Positions 1 to 10,594 of a stretch of DNA of 64,000 nt are shown here, in pieces. This stretch comes from Dryococelus australis. Taxonomy: Eukaryota; Arthropoda; Insecta; Phasmatodea; Phasmatidae. Each line of letters opens with the position of its first letter. The stretch's first letter is position 1. A model generated the notes under the pieces. It was not told the DNA's origin and ran no database searches. It saw nothing but the letters and a program-made list of their open reading frames with translations. The position numbers and the translations under genes are program-made. The stretch lies in contig CM057002.1 in the NCBI GenBank assembly GCA_029891345.1, forward strand, positions 16,738,295-16,802,294, given 5' to 3'.

Positions 1-498
1 TGTGGAAAAAGCGTCGACTCCGAGGTCATACATAGTTCGAGAACAAGATGGCTGGCAAATTTGAAAACATTCCCAACACTTGCGACCATCCAGCCTAGCT
101 CCTGCAGAGCATAGAAAAGGGCTAGTCTGGACTCTGATTTCAAGGGGTTTCCACCTGAAGACAGGGCAGGAGGGGTGTCAAAAGAGTTACTAGAAATAAG
201 TGCACAGGAAACCAGCCTGCAGAACAAGGAAGCCCCGTCCAAATGGAAGGAACATGGGAAGTTGCCAGTACGCACAAGGTGCAGATGGGAAACTAGATTG
301 CCAGCAAAATACAGAGACTAATGCCTGTAGTGTAGGCACAACTGATCTAGTTTGTTTTGTTAATGTCCTTGTAAGAGGGAGACTTGATATATTTATGTTT
401 GTTTCTTCAATTGTGTGTGTAGCTGCAAGGTTATGTAAAATGTCATTAATTAATTATTAAAGGGTAAGGTGTTGTGATTGTAAGTTAGCAGATGTGTA

Positions 499-551
<53 letters not shown>

Positions 552-1246
552 CCTATAATTGTGGATCTGAGTGGTCATGAAAATAGAATGGCCTTGGTAG
601 GTAGACAACCAGTTATCTACATAATGTTGTACGTCATTTGAGATTTAATAAAATATTACAAAAACATAACAGCGAACCATATTGATTTTTCGCTAGGGCT
701 GTGATGTGCACATCCATAAGCCCATGAGCTTCATATGCAGTAAAGAAAGTTTGTATCAAGAACAGAAGAGGGACTACTACAGCAGCGGATATGATTGTTC
801 CAGCTAAGTTTGAACTATTTCTACAGCATGCAGCTCGTTTGAGTTTACAATTTTTTTTAATTCTGCACCACGGACAATTTTTTATACCATTTGCACACAG
901 TTTAACACGACCTTCCTGAATGTCATTAAGAGATCTTGAGGTTTGAGACTGAGTGACGTTTTATTTTGAAAATCTATTTACAATAAAATCGTTTGAACAA
1001 GAATGCTAACTTAATTTGCCATTCTCTGATATAACATTTTTCTAGCTAGTGTTGGCATCAGGCACCTCTATTATTTATTGAATTGTAAAACAAGCACTTT
1101 AAAATTTGCATCATTGACACTATAATTTCATTTTCGAAGTCCATATCTGCACATGAAAGATTGTCTGATCACTCTATTATTCCAAATATTTCTTTTATCC
1201 ATTTATAAAATAAATGAGAAACTCTGACCTGCCACTGATTTCATTT

Positions 1247-1250
<4 letters not shown>
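1..1250. other. non-coding stretch, no gene recognised
   Basis: No protein family, splice-compatible exon or RNA gene was recognised. Short open frames here have no domain-like content. The only distinct structure is the TG microsatellite at 501-548. Confidence 0.5.
501..548. repeat. (GT)n microsatellite
   Basis: About 24 uninterrupted GT units. Confidence 0.95.
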
Positions 1251-1300
<50 letters not shown>

Positions 1301-1324
1301 TGTGAAATATATATATATATATAT
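1251..1324. repeat. (TG)n-(AT)n compound microsatellite
   Basis: About 24 TG units followed after a short break by about 9 AT units. This run creates the cysteine-valine and isoleucine-tyrosine rich false open frames seen nearby. Confidence 0.95.
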
Positions 1325-1497
1325 TTTTTTTTCTATTACATCCATCAGTTTTGGAACTTCCAGCAGAGAGGCGAGCCTGTGGAATCCTTTTCGATACCCC
1401 TCACTCCGTGTCTGGTCCATTAGACTGGAACCTTGTCATACCATTACTCTTTCTCCATATACATTGCCTAAGACTTCAGCATCCTGATTCGTATCCT

Positions 1498-1531
1498 GTA
1501 ATGACCAAGGCAAATAAGCCTTGGTCATTAC
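1498..1531. repeat. perfect inverted repeat, 14-bp arms
   Basis: The arm GTAATGACCAAGGC at 1498-1511 and its exact reverse complement at 1518-1531 flank a 6-nt AT-rich loop. It lies just outside the LINE fragment and could be a small hairpin or the remnant of a short TIR element. Confidence 0.85.
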
Positions 1532-1569
1532 TATTCCAATTTCACATGTCCTTTGTTTGTTGCTTTGAT

Positions 1570-2200
1570 CTTCATTATATCTTTTAGGGTTTTCCGATTG
1601 GGAGGCAAGGCCTCCCAACTCATCAGTCACCTTCTGATGTTTCTTTTCTAAGTTCTAGTCTATGTGTATTGGGAACACCAAGGTGTGTGGTGGGGCCGCT
1701 CCCACCACAATGTTTTTATAGCGGTTTTACCGTGCCACTACCAGTATAACTATTTTTTTCTTTAATCAGGTAATGGAAACCTTTATCTATCTATGGAGGA
1801 GGATCTTTCACGAACTCTAGTGGATTTTCTCGAATCCATTCTTTGAATTCTTCCAGACATTTGCTTATATTTCTTGCAAACTCTTCCATTATCTTGGTAG
1901 TTTTTCTATTTGCCATTATCTTTTAAGGTCTATTTCATTTTATTCTATTTCAAGCTTCCTACAAAGTTCAATTCTTATATCTTATATTCTTGGACATTCT
2001 CTAAGTACATGTTTGGCAGTATCTTCTACCTGACAGATTCGGCAGAAGGGGGAACCAACTAAATTTAATCCATGTAATTTTGCATTATAGGTTCCAAGTC
2101 CAGTTAGTAACTAGAGAGATGATAATCTCTAACAGTCCAGTGCTGGCTATATCTTTGCATTATGTTTGGAAAGATTCTATAAGTGACTCTACCCTTCTCC
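1570..2200 (-). mobile_element. non-LTR retrotransposon (LINE) 3'-end fragment
   Basis: Read on the minus strand, about 1985-2110 encodes the C-terminal zinc-knuckle region typical of R1/jockey/I-like LINE polyproteins. It has an LLTG.G..N..LH.L.L..SPFC..C segment followed by H...ECP, so the C-x2-C...H-x4-C ligands are visible. A stop follows soon after the last cysteine and the remaining sequence to about 1570 looks like a 3' UTR. The RT and endonuclease domains are absent, so this is a 5'-truncated dead copy. The exact clade cannot be set from so short a piece. Confidence 0.6.
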
Positions 2201-2398
2201 GTATTGTCCCACCTTTCCTGCCAGAGGGATGGTGTAACACTTCTGGCTTCTTTCTTTCAGTTGTAATTCGAATGAGAGATGCAGTATACAATTATTTTAG
2301 TAGTCCAGAAGGGGAAATTCATTGGCAATACAATGCAGTTACGCGAGGTTGGCAGTAATTTGTTTATTGAAGACTGATCTGATGTATAAAATGGTTCA

Positions 2399-2569
<171 letters not shown>

Positions 2570-2571
<2 letters not shown>

Positions 2572-3129
2572 CCTAGTTCTTTTGCTACATTAAGGCTGTA
2601 GTGCCCATAATTGAGTTTAAATTTTCCCCAGCAAGACACTGTTAATTGTAAGGGTGTAATATATGGGGTATGGAAATATATTACATTTTATTTGGATTTT
2701 ATAAACATTTGATTACATATCAAATGCATTTCATACAAGTATTTTTTTAAAAATAAACCTGCATTCAATTATTTTATTACAATTCATAATTTGCCCCATA
2801 CAACCTCAAGATCAGTATCACTGAACTGCGAATACATAGGGTTCGGGATTGTAATTACTACACATATTTTTTCTTATAAACTTATAAATGCCTTTTTTAG
2901 AGGAAAAAATACCATAACTTAATTGAAGGTTATGTTACTATTTATATTGCCGGTTAGTTATTGGAAAGTAATAATTAGAAACTGTACTCTTCCTTTATTT
3001 GATGCAAATAATCATACACTCTTTTTTTGCCATGGTTTATTACCGTTCACGGATTTCTTCTAACTCCAGCATTATCAACTAAGAAAGGTGTTGATTTTCC
3101 TTTCTGGAACTATATTTTGGAGATTTCGT
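2570..3129. other. AT-rich non-coding stretch
   Basis: No gene recognised. It lies downstream of the MADF pseudogene on the minus strand and may be the body or 3' side of the same PIF/Harbinger element. No second inverted terminus was found. Confidence 0.4.
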
Positions 3130-4175
3130 TCATTTCTCTGCAATCAAAGAGTTTAAAGAGTTTATTGATTGCACTAAAGCGGCGTCTGTTCGACTGGAAC
3201 TCTCATTTCGTTTGTTGTATGACTTGTCTGCCTCTCCCACAATGGTGGTATTAGTACCAGAGTTTGTATCACTATCATCACTTTCTGGAATTATGACATT
3301 GTCCCTCTCACAAGGTCTGCCTGGTAACAACATGCTCTCCATGTTCGCATTCCACAATATCCCAGTTGTATCTGTGTTTGAGCATGTAGGCTGTGATTGT
3401 TTCATTTGAAAGCTGCTTGTTGTGCTGGAAAAGAACATTTGGCCATTTGATAAAAGTCGCGATACTTTTAAAGACTATGCAATAATATACACAATCTTAC
3501 ATATTTGGTTTTAAAGTAGTTTACTAGAAATAGCTTCAGGGAAAACCTTTCGAGAATTAAGTTCGGAATTTAATAATAGATGCTCTGGTGGCACCATGAC
3601 ACAAATATGAGTAGAAATGAGGCATGCGAACAACTTCCAACATTTTAATGCCATGGCAAAACACATAACTTTGTTTTACACAGCAAGGATTGTAAATACC
3701 CACACAATATTTAAGAGCATTTCCTCTCACACATCACTAGACTTCATGATTTGATTTTAAAATGCTTACATGTTTTTCAGACTGTAAGTTGTGTAGCCAC
3801 CGGACTTTCCATAAAATACCCACTCTTTTCCATTCTGTGCCTCACTGCCAGATGGAATATTTTTCATTTTGCGATAACGCTTCACAAAATTGTCCTTCAG
3901 CAACTTCCATTTGCCCTGGGCATCTATAAGAATAACATAATAAAACAATATAATATAGGTATAATGTATACAGTAGCAGTATTCCTCGAGACAGTCTACT
4001 TCTAGAAACAAACAATAAAACTTTCAATCTCCTGGACTTCATTAATGTACTTCCAAATTTACTCCTTATATCGATTGTCTCTATATGATTATTGTTTCGT
4101 GTTGTAAAGCCAGAGCCTTACTTGCACCAAATATATCAAGGTTTAGGTAATAGAATTATCTTGTTGCTCATCCAT
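3130..4175 (-). pseudogene. MADF-domain protein of a PIF/Harbinger transposon, broken, three exons
   Basis: This is a DNA-binding MADF (Myb/SANT-like) protein, the usual second gene of PIF/Harbinger transposons, which helps the transposase bind its ends. Exon 1 (start codon at 4175-4173, to about 4020) carries the first MADF helix: L-I-Y-L-V at about residue 13, then LYNTK, SYRDN, KE and IW. Exon 2 (3770-3923) opens after an AG and carries KWKLLKDNFVKRYRKMK and IPSGSEA with a tryptophan, the second half of the domain. Exon 3 (3130-3424) is a serine/threonine-rich tail ending at TGA. The exon 2/3 junction (CAT|GTAAGC ... TTTTCCAG|C) keeps frame. Exon 1 has three in-frame TAA codons and no clear donor, so the gene is dead. 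A host MADF gene is the alternative, but the subterminal repeats at 4225-4437 favour the transposon. Confidence 0.65.
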
Positions 4176-4224
4176 ATTTATTAGAAATCTACTCCCTTTA
4201 ATAAATATACAAGTATTTGTCATG

Positions 4225-4437
4225 TGATCAAGAAAACGGATCGGATTGGTTGAAATTTTTCGGCAGACGGCAGTTGAGCAGTAGAAGAACTAAATAAACT
4301 ATCTCCGACTGCTCGACTGGGAGCTGCCCAACTGCCGACTGCCGTTTGGGAATGCACCCATTTTGAGACATGCATTGCATCACCAACTGCTGACTGCCGA
4401 AAGCCGACTGCCGACTGCACATTTTGAGTCGGGCTTA
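4225..4437 (-). mobile_element. PIF/Harbinger-type terminal and subterminal repeats
   Basis: The minus strand starts just inside a TTAA with AGCCCGACTC and then runs through at least six copies of (A/C)GGCAGTCGGC-like units (ACTGCCG on the plus strand), ending in a stretch that reads CCGAAAAATTTCAACCAATC. Repeated CGGCAGT units next to a 3-bp TTA/TAA target are typical of PIF/Harbinger ends. The end sits just upstream of the MADF gene in the same orientation. The opposite end was not found. Confidence 0.55.
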
Positions 4438-4439
4438 AG

Positions 4440-5180
4440 ACCGTTTTTCCGGCCGATGCCCACAACATCACTGAAGCTGGGGAGCACACTCTGTGGACAC
4501 GTAGAGTGCATGTCGTTCTGCAGGTACACTACAGGGTCGGCTGATACATAGTAACATCAGGTCACTCAAGTGTACACACAGCCAGTGGTTGCCGTATGCT
4601 ACAACCTGGGAGACTCCGCGAGGCAGAGTGATCCATAGGTTAAAACGCCAACAATATCTGGACCAGTTTGGCAAAGGACGACACAATGGCTGAGCACTGT
4701 GAGCGTGACCAAATGCACGTAGTGCAGGATTCTGAAAGTAGACCCTGTAAAATTCCTGTTTATTAAATTGTACATTTAAAGGGCAAGGCACGTTCATGCA
4801 ACGGGACACAACTAATAAAGACACCTTCCTTCGCAGCCCTTAAGCCCTCAGTGTTTTCGAAATGTCTTTTTTTATTTTTCCTTCATGCTCATTCACGTGT
4901 TTTTCAACTTCACATCATCCATGCAGTTGAAATGTTATGTCATAATGAATATTATTTACAGGGGTAATTTCGTAAGCAATGTGTAACAACCGGCACGCAG
5001 GGTACGTGTCCGATTAAAATAATATGCGAGAGGAAGTAGTGCAGCGCGGGATGTGCTATGTCACGTCGGGGCTTGTGTTTCATGCGCTCGGGCAGCCATC
5101 TCCATGTTGGACTAATCACTTCACTGCAATAGTTATTTAATATACCGAAACCTTTTCGTTTTTCAGCTTTCCGGGACTTT
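4440..5180. other. non-coding stretch between two DNA transposons
   Basis: Open frames exist on the minus strand but none has recognisable domains. No repeats or RNA genes were seen. Confidence 0.4.
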
Positions 5181-6800
5181 ACCACCCCTCGCATCTACCC
5201 AGTATTTTCCATCGCCTGGGTAGGCTTAAAATGCACTAATTTATTTTATGTGACCACATATCGTTTAACGGTATCACACGAGCTGATGGGTTAATAAGTA
5301 GCACCAACGTAAGTTTTATCCCATGGAGATGTGGCAACGTAACTGAATAAATAACAGCAGTGACGAGTTTCCGCATGTTATTTATTTTCAGTTTGCTGCA
5401 AGGTATTAAAGGTATGGGCCTTCTTCCGTCAGTTTTCTTAAAGTGTAATTCACTGTGCACGAATGTTTGAAATGGTCACGAGTCGGTATAATACATAACA
5501 GTACTTCGTATGGGCGTGTGGGGAGCCCAGATATCCCACAACGCAACAAGGAAGGAAATTATTCGATCAGTATTTATTTTATTATACGAGGTGACAACAG
5601 CTGCACTTGGAGGATTTGCAGGGTCGTCGACTGAACGATGCTGAGGAATGAGTCAGCCCGACAATATCTGGCATCCTGGGTAATTATCTCTACCGAGATT
5701 CCAAACTATATTCACTGCTCCTCACCTAACCAATATCCTTATTGACCAACACCTTAGCACTATCTGCCAGCTTTCTGCACATTATACAAACATCAAATGG
5801 CTTGCCCGAATGTGTGGCAGATTTCTACCGCCTTTCCGACACTTTGACTCACATCAGTGCTATCCCTTTTGGTACCCAATATATTGTTGAGTTCGTTTGT
5901 TATGTGTATATTTTCTCATCATCCACCTGTTATATGTCCATTATCAGTCATCTGTGTTTTTTGTTCAGAATCATCCAGTGATGTAAGTATTCATAATGCA
6001 GGTATTTTCAAGTGTTTGTCGTGTTCCACACTTCCCCAGCTTAACCCATTTGCCTCGTGTACAGTATTCAACACCCATGTGGACTGAGCTGCGACTACAG
6101 TGAAACAAATATTTCAAACGTATGTTCTTTTAGTGACTCGACCACAGCAGTGGTGTGCATAAATGCGTTATGTAATTTTGACGTTTATCCTATGTGTAGG
6201 AAGCTGGCAACTAGTGCCAAAGTGTTGGTCAATAATGACATTGGTTAGATGAGGAGCGTTGAATATAGTTTGGAATCTCGGTGGAGATAATTACCCAAGG
6301 TACGAGATATTGTCGGGCTGACAATATATTGAAGTCGGAGAGCTGACTCATTCCTCAGCATCGTTCAGCCGACGACCCTGGAAAATCCTCCAAGTGCAGT
6401 TGTTTTCACCTCGTAAAATAAAATAAATACTGATTGAATAATTTCCTTGCTTGTTGTGTTGTGGGATATATGGGCTCCCCACATGCACATACTAAGCATT
6501 GTTACTTTTAATTTCAATCATACTTGCACAGTAAAATACACTTTAAGAAAATTGGCTGGTGAAGGCTGTACCTTAAATACCTTACGGCGAATTGAAAATA
6601 AATCACAAGCGGAAACTCGTCAATCCGGAGATTTATACAGTTATGGTGCCACATCTCCATAGGCGAAAACTTACATTGGTGCTGCTTGTTAACCCTCAGC
6701 TCGGGTGATACTATTAAACGACATGTAGTTACATAAAATAAATTAAGGGCATTTAAGGCTACCCAGGCGATGCAAACACTGGGTAGGTGCGAGGGACGGT
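5181..6800. mobile_element. foldback-type element with ~555-bp inverted arms
   Basis: The left arm (about 5181-5738) and right arm (about 6240-6800) are inverted copies of each other across their whole length with scattered substitutions and small indels. Outer ends read CCCTCGCA on both sides. Inside each outer end is a second short hairpin formed by CTACCCAG and CTGGGTAG. The inner ends both read close to TTGGTTAGRTGAGGAGC. The ~500-bp spacer encodes no transposase. The arms contain no long open frame. This fits a non-autonomous foldback/long-TIR element. A clean target-site duplication could not be picked out. Confidence 0.75.
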
Positions 6801-7478
6801 AATTTATCAGGTTGGAATCATCATCGGATGATTATCCAGCTGGTGTTGGCACCATTGCGCGTTCTGCCGTTCTGTCCTCCTCGACGAGCAACGTCCCCTC
6901 GATGGGCGTCATGTTGTCTCCTGAGCGACCCTCTCCCAGAGGTGCCACCTTTGGTTGCAGTTCTGGATCTCTTCGTATTGTGCTGATAGCTGCTGCACCA
7001 TCGTTCTCCACAGAGATGGCCATCGATTGCGCCCTGGCTGGAGCCAATGCGCCGGATGACATTTTGCCTTAGGCACCCACTGCTTGTGATCTTGGGGCAT
7101 GTACTGTCCCACCTCTCGTGCTCGTTGCTTCCTCCTGGTGTTCATACTCGACAGCACCGCTGTGTATCTCCAGGTTTCGTGCGCCTCCTCCATTTTGTGC
7201 ATGCATATCCTCTCCTGCATGTTGCATGCTGTTTGCAGTGAATGTTTAGGTGGCATCAGCTTTTGGTGCGATGCGCCCTCTTGTCATCCGGGCTTATCTC
7301 ATTCTGGCACCTTGGGGACATGGCCTCGTCCGGCATAGGTGACATGTTGTAATCTTGGGGGGGGGGGGGGGGGGCTTATGTAGGAGGTGCCGCATCACTC
7401 TCCTCTCCTCTCCCTTGCTCTGTGGGTTCGGCAGGCTTTGCACCATCGTGGGTGGTTTTGTCACCGGCCTCATTGTCA
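6801..7478 (-). other. region downstream of Gypsy-1 integrase, possible element tail
   Basis: Minus-strand open frames at 6832-7256 are arginine- and glutamate-rich and show no recognised domain. They follow the Gypsy-1 integrase in the same orientation and may be a polyprotein tail or the start of the 3' LTR. A run of 18 G lies at 7357-7374. Confidence 0.3.
7357..7374. repeat. poly(G) run
   Basis: Eighteen consecutive G residues, within the probable tail of Gypsy-1. Confidence 0.95.
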
Positions 7479-7499
7479 TCACAGATGTCTCCGGGTGAC

Positions 7500-8401
7500 A
7501 GACATATAGTGTCTCGATTTATTCTTACTAGTTTTTCTGCCCATGCGGACCAAGTAGGTGGCTGGTCCTAGCCCCTTAATGACCTGCGTGGGCCTGTCAA
7601 TCATGCAGAGAGTCCAGCACAGAAGTTTTTGTGGGCTGCCAACTGCAGATGAGCCTTCACATATACCAGTTGTCCGGGTTCGAGTGTGGGTGGGATCCGG
7701 TTGCTTGTCGGGACCCAACCAGCCACGAACTTTTATTACCTCCTCCTCTTCTCTCCAGTCTCACAGCTTCCTTCTCTCGTTTCTTGTCATGCTGTTTTGC
7801 GTTCTCTTGCTAGCGATGTTGCGTGGGCAGTTTCTTTAGCCAGGAAGCTTGAAGTTCTGACCCAACGGGACATCCACAGGTGTTCGGCCTATTGCGGCAT
7901 TCACACACCTGGCAGAGGAGAAGAGGGCAGTGGGCAGGTGGTCTGCCCAGCTGATGTGTACCTCACCCACACGGAGCTGCAGTTGTACCTTCAGGTCCTT
8001 GGTTGTGGCGCTGCGTGGCATAGGTTATGGGGTGGTACACTGCCATCTTCAATTGCTGCACCTCTCCACTGGGTACTCTTTGCTTGCCACGTTCTTCCCA
8101 CGAACTGTGTTCTGTTGTCTATTAGCACTTGCTTGGGGTAGCCCCAGCAGGGGAAAAATTCCTGTTCCAGTACTTGCACGATGTTGGTTACACTTGCACT
8201 GCTCATCGCATAAGCCAACACCCATTGTGAGAAGTTGTAGGTGACAAGCAGGCGAAACTTTTTTTCACTTGGTGTATGGGGGTACGGCCCCATCAGGTTC
8301 AGGCTTATGGTCTCGAAAGGTCGTTTCGGTAGGCGGAGCTGCTGCTGTACTCCATCTGTCCTTCTCGATATGAATTTCTGGCACTTAACACATTTTTGCA
8401 C
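7500..8401 (-). pseudogene. Gypsy-1 integrase, frameshifted
   Basis: The integrase inserts retrotransposon cDNA into the genome. Starting from 8401 the frame has the CVKC end of the HHCC zinc finger, then the catalytic core: LMGPYP (position of the first Asp, here Asn), ..EQEFFPCWGYPKQVLIDN.TQF (second Asp kept), and WADHLPTALF..VNAAIGRTP, which is the end of the core. After a frameshift, about 7500-7620 encodes the C-terminal module with QVIKGLGPATYLVR. The first catalytic Asp is replaced by Asn, and there are several frame breaks, so the enzyme is inactive. Confidence 0.8.
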
Positions 8402-8543
8402 CTATTTTCGTATGCCTTGAGAGAATCCTGACCAGAAGAAATGCTGTCTGTCGTTTTACCCTACATTTCGCCGGTACAAACAGACGCCATTTCGTGTTGA
8501 TATTTGCCATGCATATTTCCAACCTCCCTTCCATCACAAGCCA

Positions 8544-9375
8544 CTATTCAGCGGTCTCTCTCGCACACTGCTCCCTTCTCTCTCGTGCCAGCGTGTAGTT
8601 GTTTTGTGCCTCAACTATTTCCTGGTACAGTGCATCTACAAGAATATCGCCGTCCACTGCTTGTGTTTGGGTCACTTGTACCTCTCTGAATAAATCGTGC
8701 ATGGCAGGAGGGAGAACTACATCCAATTCTGCATCATCTGTAACCACAACACTTGAATTGGGTGCGCGGTATAACATGTCTACCAGTTGATTCTTCTTCC
8801 TAAAGACGTGCTATACAGTGAAGTCATAGGACTGTAGGAGAAACGCTCACCGGGTGAGTTTACTGTGGGCCGCTTTCATTGCTTGCAGCCAAACAAGGCA
8901 CCTGTTGTCTGTTCGTAATGAGAAACATTTGTATTCCAAGTAGGGCTGGTACTTTATAACCACCCACGCTACTGCCAACATTTCCTGATCGTTTACATAA
9001 TATCTGCGTTGGCGAAATCAATTACTTGTTTCGTGCCATCCTCCATGCATTGATACAAGACGACACCCCACCCCTCTTGAATGGCGTCCGTCTGTAAGTA
9101 GACGTGCTTGCCTGGCTCATAATGTGCTAATTTGGGGCAAGAACAGAAACTTTTCTTTATTGCTTGAAATGAATTTCCTTCTGCGTCTCCTCATGCGAAC
9201 TGCTTTTGGGGCGAAAGTAGATACATGAGAGGGACAGTACTTAATGCGAAATCTTGAATGAACTCTCTCAACCAATTAATTAGACCAAAAAACTTGCACA
9301 GCTGTTTGCGGGTGCATGGCGCCGGATGGTTCTCTATTAAATTTAACTGTTCTGGTTTAGGGGTGTTTCCGTCCT
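8544..9375 (-). pseudogene. Gypsy-1 RT connection and RNase H region, broken
   Basis: From 9375 downward the minus strand encodes the end of RT (LCKFFGLINWLREFI), then an RNase H segment with HVYLQTDAIQEGWGVVLYQ, which contains the first catalytic Asp and the GWG/A-V-L signature. Several stops follow. The last part (8544-8777) is the linker before the integrase zinc finger, rich in acidic residues and without a known domain. Confidence 0.65.
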
Positions 9376-9985
9376 CTATACAATATGTCCCAAAAATTCC
9401 AACTTGATGTTACCCAAATGGCATTTATTGTTTGCGAGCCTCTCCAGTACCATGGAGGCATGATGTAGCTGCTCCTCCCAAGTGCTCGACCAAATAATCA
9501 AATCATCCAGGTATGCTAGTGTGAAGTCGCCAATAAGCCCATCTAGCACATGGACTATTACTGACTGAAAGGTAGCGGGTGCTCCTTTGAGGCCAAAAAG
9601 GCATTGCACAAAAATGGAAGCGATTGCTGTCTGGTGTCATGAATGCAGTTTTCTCCCTGTCTTCCTTTTTGACAGGAATTTGCTAATATCCGCTTCTGAA
9701 ATCTAGCGATGTCATTATCGTTGCCTTGCCGAGTGTTGTGAGCACGACTTTCACACTGATATAGGGTGGTAGGTCGTTACATGTTACCTGATTCATTGGA
9801 CAGAATTCCATGCAGAAACGCCAGCTCCCGTCTTTCTTAGGAGCTAATATGGCGGCGGAGTTATATTCAGTGTGTGTCGTCTTGATAACACCATCTGCCA
9901 ACACCTCTCTAACTTGCTCACGTATTATTTTGATTTGATGTGGTATGTAACTCCGTGGTCCTGCATAAATTGGCCCTACTTGCAT
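9376..9985 (-). pseudogene. Gypsy-1 reverse transcriptase, two frames
   Basis: This RNA-dependent DNA polymerase copies the element RNA. The upstream frame (9985-9683) has VREVLADGVIK, the KKDGSWRFC motif and SLDFRSGY, where Asp is the motif A catalytic residue. The downstream frame (9609-9376) has FGLKGAPATFQ (motif B) and AYLDDLIIWS (motif C, both Asp kept), then NKCHLG and LEFLGHIV. A frameshift lies between 9609 and 9683. Catalytic residues survive, but the frame is broken. Confidence 0.85.
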
Positions 9986-10132
9986 TAGTGGGATTTCGTG
10001 TTAGGCGACTCTTGTTATTCGGAGTGCCTCTGTTTTAGCAAAAATCTCCCTCCTCTTGCTTAGAATACTTTGGAATATTGCCCGGTGTTGTTGAAGGATT
10101 TCCTGATCGAATTCCTCTAATGATACCGGGGG

Positions 10133-10470
10133 TTAATCACTAGTAACAGCCCTTTTTACAGTGTATACTGTGCGTCGCTCTTTTGCGCCGAAATGAATTC
10201 TCCTAGCCGCTGGTTCTACTACTGTATTCTGTTCCTGTAACCAAGGCACACCTACTATTGCATCTTCCATAATATCTGCAGTTACAATTGCACGCATTGT
10301 CATTTTCAAGTCCCTGACTTTTACCATTACTGTTGCTTATCCCAATGCTCAATTACTTACTTGACCGGTAGCGAGCAAGATTACGGTGTTACTGAGTGTT
10401 ACATTACATGGATTCACGAACGAGGCTGTATAAAGTTTTGTGATGTGGCAGTATCAATTAGCATGTGACT
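10133..10470 (-). pseudogene. Gypsy-1 retropepsin, active site altered
   Basis: The aspartic protease would cut the polyprotein. The minus strand at about 10420-10465 reads MLIDTATSQNFIQ, which aligns with the family DTGA active-site loop but has Ala where Gly is needed. The second half (10133-10327) has the flap-side and C-terminal I-V-G-V-PWL signature. A stop separates the two halves. Confidence 0.65.
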
Positions 10471-10594
10471 GGGTTGACCGTTCATGCTCACAAGGATGCG
10501 AATATACTTCACCTGACACCCACACATCTGCTGAATGAATGCCTACTGTGGTGTTTTGTCAATTGTTGTTGATGGGACTAGGACACAAAAGGCG

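Noticed and set aside
4468-4824. 118-residue minus-strand frame as first exon of the MADF gene
   Set aside because: It lies outside the transposon terminus and has no MADF features. A better exon 1 is at 4020-4175.
6832-7256. Possible retroviral envelope gene after the Gypsy-1 integrase
   Set aside because: No signal peptide, transmembrane segment or cysteine pattern was seen.
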